Shown one piece after another: positions 1 to 5,851 of a stretch of DNA of 7,432 nt. The notes beneath the pieces are model-generated. The model saw only the letters and a list, made by a program, of their open reading frames with translations, did no database searches and was not told where the DNA came from. Each line of letters starts with the position of its first letter. The first letter of the stretch is position 1. The stretch is taken from NCBI GenBank assembly GCA_937965925.1, contig CALCME010000002.1, positions 1 through 7,432 of the forward strand, in the 5' to 3' direction. Position numbers and translations under genes: made by a program. This DNA is from Candidatus Absconditabacterales bacterium. GTDB taxonomy: Bacteria > Patescibacteriota > Gracilibacteria > Absconditabacterales > Absconditicoccaceae.

Positions 1-1839
1 GAGAAGAAGTTGCATAGAAGCATTTGAAACGATCGGTTTTCCATACTTACTCGAGATGAAATCTTCCACATCTTGCGTAATGGTTGCGACTCACAGACCA
101 TACTTTCTCGCTCTTTTGATCAGCTGATATAAGAACTGTGCTGAGACTTCTTGTTGCATCATAATCCATGCCTCATCTACGACAAGTAATCTTTTCTTCT
201 TTTTTGATCTTACCGTCGCTCGGATATAATTGAGAATATTAAACATGGCTGGAGTCTTCAGTGCATCTTCTAGATCTCTAATAGAGAAAACGGTAAGCGT
301 GTTTGAGAGATCGACATTCGTATCATTATTAAACAGTTTCCCAAATGTTCCTGTCACGTATTTACTGAGTTTAATTCCCAATTTTTCTCCTCACTCCATT
401 CCTTCCAAAACATTCAAAAGATCTTCCATACGTGGAATTGTCTTTCATACAATTTCATCGTCTTGCATAGTTATTTCTTTTAGTTCATAGGTCGTCTGGA
501 GTGCACTATCTAGCAGAGCTTCTTCTTCTGGCAAGATTCATCACACGAGAACTGCGATCAGACTGATCAAATTCATAATCTGCCCTCTCAGGAGATCTCC
601 TTTTTGATAATCTATGTCTTCAATCTTCGGTGGCAGATCAAATGGATTGATATACTGTTGAGAACTTACTGAGATATTCACATATGTTCCTCATACCTTT
701 TCACACAGTGGCTTATACTCATTCTCAGGATCGATCACGATCACATCCACTCAGAGCAATAGATATCTTAAGATCTCAAGTTTCACCGCAAATGATTTAC
801 CTGCTCCTGACGTAGCAAGAATAAGGCTATTAGCATTTGGGAGTCTCTTAGAAAATCTATCAAAAATTACCAACGATCACGAATGGAGATTTATTCCATA
901 TAAGATCCCTGTATTGTCGATCAGATCGTTAGAGATGAACGGAAAACTTCCTGCAAGTGAGGTAGTAACTGTACTTCTTGGTATATCAAGATCATCCATA
1001 CAGATCGGGAGCATAGTTGTTAGTCCTTCATCCATTCTTTGTGAGGCTGGTTTTACACGGATTCCATATCCTCCTATTTTTTGTTCAAATTTCTTTCCTG
1101 TTTCTCTTAGTTTCTCTTCATCATGATCATAGATGGTCATATACATTCATGTCAGGAAGTATCTTTCTTCACGTGTAGCAAGTTTCTGCCTGATACTTTC
1201 GACATCATTATATTCGACACTTACATCAGTATCCATGGTGATTCACTTCGAGCGAGATGCTGATATCTCAGCCTTGAGCATCGTTGCTCTTCTTTTTAGT
1301 GCTGATTTTACGAGACTATCATCTGATGGATAGATAAACCACGACATATCCCGCTTCGCATAGAATCACATCAGATCTCTAGATCGCAAGAAATCTATAT
1401 ATGACGGGTAACTCTGTGTATAGTAGGTCTTTCCTAATACTCCACTAATATTAAACCACTGTCCCGAAACCTCTCGATATGATGGAGCGATATGTGACTT
1501 ATAATCAGAAAGTGTCTCCACATATTCTTTTTCGAACTCCATGATATACTTCCTTAGCTCTGAGGTCAGTAGTGTATCTTTAAATTTATCGTCATCGAGA
1601 TTGATGATGTATTTTAGTTGATCTTCGAGTGATTTGTTTTTTAGGAGATTTCTGGTGGTGTTCTGCTTACTCACACCATCATCCTTTTTTCTCTTTACAA
1701 AAAGCCCTGCAACCCTATCCATAAACGACAGTTTCTCAGGTCTCGTAACGGTTTCTCGATCCACGATTGGATACCCTCCCTTCTTGATCTGAGGGCGGTA
1801 GTTGGTGTCATATATCTGATCAGCTATCTTATGTAACAT
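1..1839 (-). CDS. virB4: VirB4/TraC-family secretion or conjugation ATPase (3' end outside window)
   Basis: The first 613 residues are visible; the C-terminus is cut off by the window edge. VirB4-family proteins are cytoplasmic or inner-membrane-associated ATPases that energise type IV secretion or conjugation machines and related pilus systems. Visible motifs are a Walker A (ATSGAGKS, about residues 342-349), the family segment IDPENEY (369-375), a Walker B with the typical DEAW (LLVVDEAW, 551-558), and the downstream TQDVEDF (588-594) and SNASMQLLL (605-613) stretches of VirB4/TraC proteins. The N-terminal third (about 100-250) fits the substrate-facing domain upstream of the ATPase. Eleven in-frame TGA codons fall where glycine is expected, including VGG at about residues 433-434. 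The ATG at 1839 is chosen because a TAG lies in frame just upstream (1852-1854) with no other start between. There is no Shine-Dalgarno. A strong promoter with an overlapping palindrome lies upstream. No other secretion genes are visible, so the transported substrate is unknown. Confidence 0.9.
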
Positions 1840-1875
1840 ATACGCTTCACACTAACTAAAAATAGACTTGTTTCT

Positions 1876-1890
1876 CAATTAGTCTAATTG
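1876..1890. promoter_or_regulatory. Perfect 15-bp palindrome, candidate operator
   Basis: CAATTAG (1876-1882), one central base, then CTAATTG (1884-1890) form a perfect inverted repeat. It overlaps four bases of the -10 box of the minus-strand promoter and covers the predicted start site, so a dimeric repressor bound here would block virB4 transcription. The plus-strand promoter is about 65 bp away. An overlapping pair, TAGACT (1863-1868) and AGTCTA (1881-1886), makes a second dyad. The regulator itself is not identified. Confidence 0.5.
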
Positions 1891-1915
1891 TAGTGATGGA
1901 GGGGAGTTTTGTCAA
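1887..1915 (-). promoter_or_regulatory. sigma70-like promoter of the virB4-family gene
   Basis: On the minus strand a consensus -35 TTGACA (1915-1910) is followed after 17 bases by TACAAT (1892-1887), one mismatch from the consensus -10. The predicted transcription start is near 1880, giving a leader of about 40 nt to the ATG at 1839. The perfect palindrome at 1876-1890 overlaps the -10 and the start site, as expected for a repressor operator. Confidence 0.7.
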
Positions 1916-1954
1916 AAAGGGGAGAGAGAAGTGCTAGAGTTTTTGGAGAAAAGG

Positions 1955-1982
1955 TTGACAGGCGGTAAATTTTGTTTATTAA
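1955..1982 (+). promoter_or_regulatory. sigma70-like promoter of the Gly-rich orphan gene
   Basis: A consensus -35 TTGACA (1955-1960) and TATTAA (1977-1982) are separated by 16 bases. The -10 ends 31 bases before the ATG at 2014, predicting a leader of roughly 25 nt. The -35 boxes of this promoter and of the virB4 promoter are about 40 bp apart and face away from each other, so 1840-2013 is a compact divergent control region. Confidence 0.6.
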
Positions 1983-2013
1983 TTTGTTTTTTTAGTATTC
2001 AACCTAAAAATAT

Positions 2014-2475
2014 ATGTCAATACGTATCCCTACTTGACCAGCTCATAACTTATCCTGAAATACTTGACTAGATTGAGTAACTGTACCATCATCTAAAAGA
2101 TTGATAGATTGATTAGATATCCCAAGATGACCAGCTTGAAGTTGAGTAAATAATAGTTTTTATTGAGAGGGAGTTAAGTGACCAAATTGAAGTGATGAAG
2201 TTAAAATAATTAAGAGCCCGATTCTTCCTGCAACTATATCAACTGCTGAAAAAAGTATTCAAATTATACAAAATTTGTATGTCTGAATCTTAAAAGAACA
2301 TCCAACAACTGATCGGGGTCATAAAACTATACAAATTCATCTTAAAAAATTTGAGACTATTCTAGAAAGAACAATTGTTGATGGTGATTTTAGGCGTAAA
2401 TTAGAAGATGAAATGAAAATATATGCCGACTTTAAGATAATAAATCCACCCAAAATTGGTTGATGATGATTATAG
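2014..2475 (+). CDS. Unrecognised 153-aa protein with Gly-rich N-terminus
   Basis: I do not recognise this family. The frame runs from the ATG at 2014 to TAG at 2473-2475 and is open only with UGA read as Gly: 15 TGA codons in 153 residues. Residues 1-60 are rich in Gly, Pro, Ser and Asn (for example IPRGPAGSGV, about 36-45) and look flexible or repetitive. About 75-145 is charged and probably helical (AEKSIQIIQNL, KKFETILERT, RRKLEDEMKIY). The tail is NPPKIGGGGL, with three consecutive TGAs. No signal peptide or membrane segment is evident. A good promoter upstream, a strong terminator just downstream and the placement of TGA at plausible glycines support a real gene. It forms its own transcription unit, divergent from the virB4-family ATPase. 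A role linked to that system is possible but is inference only. Confidence 0.7.
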
Positions 2476-2493
2476 AACTTATTTGAAATCCAC

Positions 2494-2531
2494 TCTACCA
2501 GCATCCCACAAGATCTGGTAGATTTTTTTTT
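2494..2531 (+). terminator. Intrinsic terminator after the Gly-rich orphan gene
   Basis: TCTACCAG (2494-2501) pairs perfectly with CTGGTAGA (2515-2522) across a 13-nt loop and is followed at once by nine T residues (2523-2531). It lies 18 nt after the TAG stop. This is a textbook rho-independent terminator, and it separates the orphan gene from the toxin-antitoxin promoter. Confidence 0.85.
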
Positions 2532-2568
2532 GTATATGAAAATAGTACTCTTTTTCAGAAATCGTTTA

Positions 2569-2596
2569 TTGATATATATCGTCAAACGAGTATAGT
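2569..2596 (+). promoter_or_regulatory. Promoter of the antitoxin-toxin (and possibly uvrC) unit
   Basis: TTGATA (2569-2574), 16 bases, then TATAGT (2591-2596) form a good sigma70-like promoter just after the upstream terminator. The expected start is near 2603, about 28 nt before the ATG at 2631. A 10-bp palindrome, GATATATATC (2571-2580), overlaps the -35 and spacer and could be an autoregulatory operator, as is usual for type II toxin-antitoxin operons. In AT-rich DNA such a palindrome can arise by chance. Confidence 0.5.
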
Positions 2597-2630
2597 GATG
2601 ATATATGTTTACTTCATAACAGTCTATAAG

Positions 2631-2879
2631 ATGTCAATAAGTTCTCAAAAAGATCAGAGAAAGACGTATACTCTTAATGAGCTTAGTATGACTACTGATG
2701 AAGAAGCTGATGCTCTTCAAAAATGGGAGAAAGATGTTTATAGGAAAAACTTTCCGTATGAGAAGAGAAGGGCACTTCATGATGAGAGACTTCCTTGGTT
2801 GAGGAAAGTTGTAACGATAGAAAATCCTTGAAAATCAAAACAGGTGATTGAGAAACTAAGGAAAGAGTGAAAACTTTAA
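2631..2879 (+). CDS. Putative antitoxin partner of the PIN toxin (82 aa)
   Basis: A small, highly charged protein of 82 residues with a C-terminal basic helix-like tail (KQVIEKLRKEGKL). It contains two in-frame TGA codons (2829-2831 and 2868-2870) read as Gly, and without recoding it would end at about 66 residues. It lies 19 nt upstream of a PIN-domain gene in the same orientation, the classic antitoxin-first order of type II systems. No ribbon-helix-helix, Phd/YefM or AbrB signature is clear, so the antitoxin assignment rests on position, size and charge. The ATG at 2631 is preferred over in-frame GTG/ATG codons at 2595 and 2598, because those overlap or directly adjoin the predicted -10 box and would add an odd hydrophobic leader. 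Confidence 0.6.
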
Positions 2880-2898
2880 TTTTACTTATCTTTCCTGT

Positions 2899-3309
2899 AT
2901 GAAAGTAGTCTTTTTTGATACAAATGTTATTTATAGTAGTTATATTCATTTCATCAAATGAAAAACATTAACTACATCTTTGATTGAACTTTCAAGAATT
3001 CATACTTTTTATGTAAGTACGTATGTTATTTGAGAAATAATAAACAAAGTGTGTATCAATGAAGGTATCCTAACTTCTCTTTCTGACTTTAATAGGTTTT
3101 GTGAGATAATTTTGTTTGAAAGATTTGAAAGTAATCCTTCACACGATGTTTTCTTAGACTTTGTTCATGATCCAAATGATGCAGATATACTCCAAGATGC
3201 AGTAGATATAGAAGCAGATATTCTTCTCACTCGTAATCTTAAAGACTTTAAGATAGATATGATTTTTTCTACATTCTGAATTCAGGTAACAAATCATCTC
3301 GATTTGTAA
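2899..3309 (+). CDS. PIN-domain ribonuclease, probable VapC-like toxin
   Basis: A 136-residue protein with the PIN-domain layout. The N-terminal strand carries the first acidic residue (VVFFDTNVIYSS, Asp7), the second is in VIGEI (Glu46), and a third cluster is DPNDADIL (Asp94/Asp96). The terminal motif is LLTRNLKDF (about 109-117), matching the T-x-N/D-x-x-D/F end of PIN proteins. PIN toxins are Mg2+-dependent ribonucleases that cut tRNA, rRNA or mRNA and are restrained by a co-encoded antitoxin. The length is typical. Three TGA codons encode Gly, one next to the catalytic Glu46. The gene follows the putative antitoxin by 19 nt. No Shine-Dalgarno is seen, so translation may depend on the upstream gene. 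A solitary or non-toxin PIN nuclease is possible but less likely in this arrangement. Confidence 0.82.
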
Positions 3310-3328
3310 TTTTTCCATATCTTCATAA

Positions 3329-5191
3329 ATGCTCTCTACAGACCTCCCCTATATACCATCATTCCCATGAGTCTACCAGTTTCGTAAAAAATCTGGGAAG
3401 ATTTTGTATATATGAAAAGCAAAGGATCTGAAGAAAAGAGTGGGGCAGTATTTCTCACCAGGATCAGTATGGAAGCAAGATATGGTTCATCAAGCAGATC
3501 GTGTAGAATATATAGAGACAACGAGTGAAGAGGAAGCACTCCTGCTTGAAGAACAACTGATCAAGAAGTATATGCCAGACTATAACAGACTCTTGAAGTA
3601 CAACTCCAACTATGTCTTTATTAAATATACCAATGAACCATTTCCACAGGTGATGATCGTGAGGAAGAGGCGTGATGATGGAGCGACCTATATATGACCA
3701 AAACACCGTAGTAAGCACTTATATAACTTGATGAAACATCTCAGGAGAATGTTCAAATATAGAACAATGAAGAAAACACTTTTCTCACAGTGAGCGATAG
3801 ATATGGATTTCCATCTTGGACTAGATATGGGATGGAGCGTCATTCATAAATTGAAAGGTGGACTGTCAGATAAAAGAAAAAAGATAAAAGTGAATTGATC
3901 TGAATCTGATATTACTCGAAAACAAAAGGCTGAAAAGCTGTGAATAGATACTACTGTTTCATATGATGAATGGACTCAGATATATCAAGAAATACTTGAT
4001 ACGATGAAAGCATTTTTTGAGGGGAAGACATGAGTGGTTCTGGATCATATCAAGACAGAGATCGAACATCATAGTGTGATCGGGAATTTTGAACGATGTG
4101 CGAAACTCAGAGATACCTATCAGTATATCCAGTCACGAGATGAGACCTATCAGCATGTCGTCCTTGAGCAGTCTCGATCATGATGGCTCGGATGGATCAG
4201 TCCAATGAATACTCGATCTGTCATTATTCTTCTGCATTTTGAAGATGGAAAAATTATTGACGTCATTAGAGAAAAGAAGAAAGGAGAAGATCAAGAAACA
4301 ATTGTAGCTGGACTGAAGGCTGAGTTTGGATGTACAACGGTGAAGAGAGTAGAAACGACTAAACGTCATTGATCTATGGAACAAACCCCTACCCCAGAGG
4401 GGACCCCTTCCCCTTATCAGGGGACACATCATGTTACTGATTGATTATCAAATTACTTTCTCCATACTCGTGGATATTCCCGTTTGAAACATCGTGACCA
4501 GACAGCACTTCGTGAGTTACATCAGAAGTTTTTGGACTCATATGTAACGAGTCAGACGTTTGATACAGAGAGTGTGATGAATGATCTGCTGGTCTGACTG
4601 AAAGACAGATATCTGCTTCGTGATCTACCATACCATATGGAGTGTATTGATATTTCTCATCTGAGCGGAGGATGGGTAAGTGGTGGACAGTCATGTTTTA
4701 TCAACTGACTTCCGTATAAGAAATGATATCGCAACTATAAGATCGAGTCAGTAGAAAAAGGAAAGAGTGATGACTACGCAAGTCTCAGAGAAATAATTGT
4801 GAGAAGGTTTTGATTGAAAAAACGTAGGGACGACGGCACTGCCTCGTCCTCTCTAGAAAAAAAATCATGATTTCTCCCAAATCTTTTCATCCTCGATGGA
4901 TGAAAATGACAACTGTGAGTTGTTCGTGAGATGATGAAGAGCTATGAAGGAATGGAAGAACTTATGCAAACAGTTCAGTTTATCGCTTTATGAAAAGGAG
5001 CAGCGAGAACCAGGAAAGGAAAGAGTGCAGGTGAGGTAGAACAGATATGGAAATTTGATGAGCATGGAGATATCGTTTCCATTCCGTTTTTGTATGATCA
5101 GATAGATCGTATTTTGATATGAGTAAGAGATGAGTCACATCGTTTTGCGAATAGGTACAGGAAGATCAGGATGAGTAAGGAGACGAAGTAG
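3329..5191 (+). CDS. uvrC: UvrC, excinuclease ABC subunit C
   Basis: UvrC makes both incisions around DNA lesions handed over by UvrA and UvrB in nucleotide-excision repair. The 620-residue product shows the GIY-YIG nuclease domain (PGVYQF at 13-18, LYIGKAKDLKKR at 26-37, catalytic Glu74 in ALLLEEQLIKKY), a UVR UvrB-binding helix (about 246-275, IGNFERCAKLRD) and the RNase H-like 5' nuclease domain (ECIDISH with Asp441, DDYASLREI at 481-489, FILDGGKGQLG around Asp523, SHRFANRY with His604). Twenty TGA codons encode Gly, including both glycines of PGVY and YIGK and three in DGGKGQLG. The start at 3329 gives the canonical N-terminus. Oddities: the four Fe-S cysteines after the GIY-YIG domain are replaced, the C-terminal helix-hairpin-helix domain is absent, and two linkers (about 351-366 and 499-509) carry GC-rich palindromes. 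The start is 19 nt after the PIN gene with no visible terminator, so co-transcription is possible. Confidence 0.96.
4386..4424. repeat. GC-rich palindromic, G-quadruplex-like insert within uvrC
   Basis: A GC-rich block in an AT-rich gene has four CCCC tracts (4386-4389, 4392-4395, 4404-4407, 4410-4413) plus GGGG at 4399-4402 and 4420-4423. It contains a perfect hairpin TCCCCT-TATC-AGGGGA (4409-4424) and a short one, CCCC-AGA-GGGG (4392-4402). It encodes a Thr/Pro/Gly-rich stretch (TPTPEGTPSPYQG) in a linker of UvrC and keeps the frame. The minus strand could form a four-tract G-quadruplex. I infer an inserted element that is tolerated in a flexible loop. Confidence 0.6.
4826..4850. repeat. 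TAGGGAC-type imperfect palindrome within uvrC
   Basis: GGACGA (4828-4833), a bulged C, GGC, loop ACT, GCC and TCGTCC (4844-4849) form a 9-bp stem with one bulge. The left edge reads GTAGGGAC (4824-4831). It is translated in frame as RRDDGTASSS in the linker before the DGGKGQ motif of UvrC. Its left end matches the TAGGGAC end of the intergenic hairpin at 5751-5774 when that one is read on the minus strand, so the two may belong to one family of short palindromic repeats. Confidence 0.55.
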
Positions 5192-5212
5192 TGTTTCTGT
5201 ACATAACAATTA

Positions 5213-5647
5213 TTAGCGTATCAATGCAATCGCTTTTCCTACTATTTCTCTAGTGGGTTCTAATTTTTTTGCTTCCTCTAATGTGAGTCGCTGATATTCA
5301 GTATGTTCATGAGAGAGTTTGATTTCTTTCGGGTCTATAAGTATATGATACAATATTGCAGTTCACCATTTTGTCTTCTTAGGATCTCTTCGTTCATGAT
5401 AGGTTCATATAATGGTGAGCGTTTCTTTTTCTTTATCCAGTAGCTTGATTCAAACTTCTTCATCCATTTCTCTATATATCGCATTCTGCATATCTTCTCC
5501 AAACTCTAATCATCATCAAATAAGATCTCGATGTAATGCATCACGATCTTTATAGTCTGATCTAAGAAGAAAAAGAAATGTATCTGTTCCTTTTAACTGT
5601 ATTAGTACGTGCATTCCAAGCGTATGGATCTTTTCTTGAGTGATCAT
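5213..5647 (-). CDS. Nudix hydrolase (MutT-like)
   Basis: The 144-residue protein carries a complete Nudix box, G45-x5-E51-x7-REMDEEVGI (59-67), on the pattern G-x5-E-x7-R-E-U-x-E-E-x-G-U. It is therefore expected to be an Mg2+-dependent hydrolase of a nucleoside diphosphate linked to another group: oxidised or non-canonical nucleotides, dinucleoside polyphosphates or nucleotide sugars. The substrate cannot be told from sequence. The GGG before the box (44-46) is written as three consecutive TGA codons, and six TGAs in total encode Gly. The ATG at 5647 is the first start after an in-frame TAA (5723-5725) and gives a normal Nudix N-terminus (TLGMHVLIQL). No Shine-Dalgarno is present. The gene converges on uvrC with 21 nt between the stops and lies 204 nt downstream of ftsK on the same strand. 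Confidence 0.92.
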
Positions 5648-5736
5648 ATGTCTATTTCAAAAAACTAAATTCTGGTTGAATTTGATTCATTGTGTATATT
5701 CTATAACACATCGTTTTTTCTTTTACCTCATGTAAG

Positions 5737-5774
5737 CGAGCAAAGCTCGTGGACAGGATGGTACCCTGTCCCTA
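5737..5774. repeat. Tandem GC-rich hairpins between ftsK and the Nudix gene
   Basis: Two perfect hairpins sit side by side: CGAGC-AAA-GCTCG (5737-5749) and GGACAGG-ATGGTAC-CCTGTCC (5751-5771). Read on the minus strand the second begins TAGGGACAGG, sharing TAGGGAC with the palindrome inside uvrC. Neither is followed by a T-run on the minus strand, so they are poor intrinsic terminators for ftsK, although an atypical one cannot be excluded. They may be mRNA-stabilising or REP-like elements. The rest of the 204-nt gap (5648-5851) shows no convincing gene. Confidence 0.6.
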
Positions 5775-5851
5775 GGTGTATAATATGTATAATTTTCTTC
5801 TTTTATCTGAAATCTCTTTTCTAGTATCTTGCTTCTCGTTTCTCCTTCTCC

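Noticed and set aside
877..1146. Short open frames that look like separate genes between TGA codons, as if virB4, uvrC and ftsK were strings of pseudogene fragments.
   Set aside because: The fragments stay in one frame, and every interruption is TGA at a plausible Gly; no TAA, TAG or frameshift occurs inside. This is recoding, not decay.
1863..1886. On the minus strand, TAGACT-loop-AGTCTA followed by five T residues looks like an attenuator in the virB4 leader.
   Set aside because: The predicted transcription start (about 1880) lies inside the first arm, so the hairpin would not form fully in the RNA. The stem is only 6 bp. A DNA-level operator is the better reading.
2337..2585. Minus-strand open frame opposite the end of the orphan gene, and similar antisense frames across uvrC and ftsK.
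   Set aside because: They lie opposite well-supported genes or terminators, show no recognisable motifs and have no promoters. They are shadow frames.
2595..2630. An N-terminal extension of the antitoxin from GTG 2595 or ATG 2598.
   Set aside because: These codons overlap or directly adjoin the predicted -10 box, and the added residues are unlike the rest of the protein.
5737..5771. Hairpins after ftsK as an intrinsic terminator.
   Set aside because: Neither hairpin is followed by a T-run in the ftsK direction, and they start about 80 nt after the stop. They are better listed as repeats.
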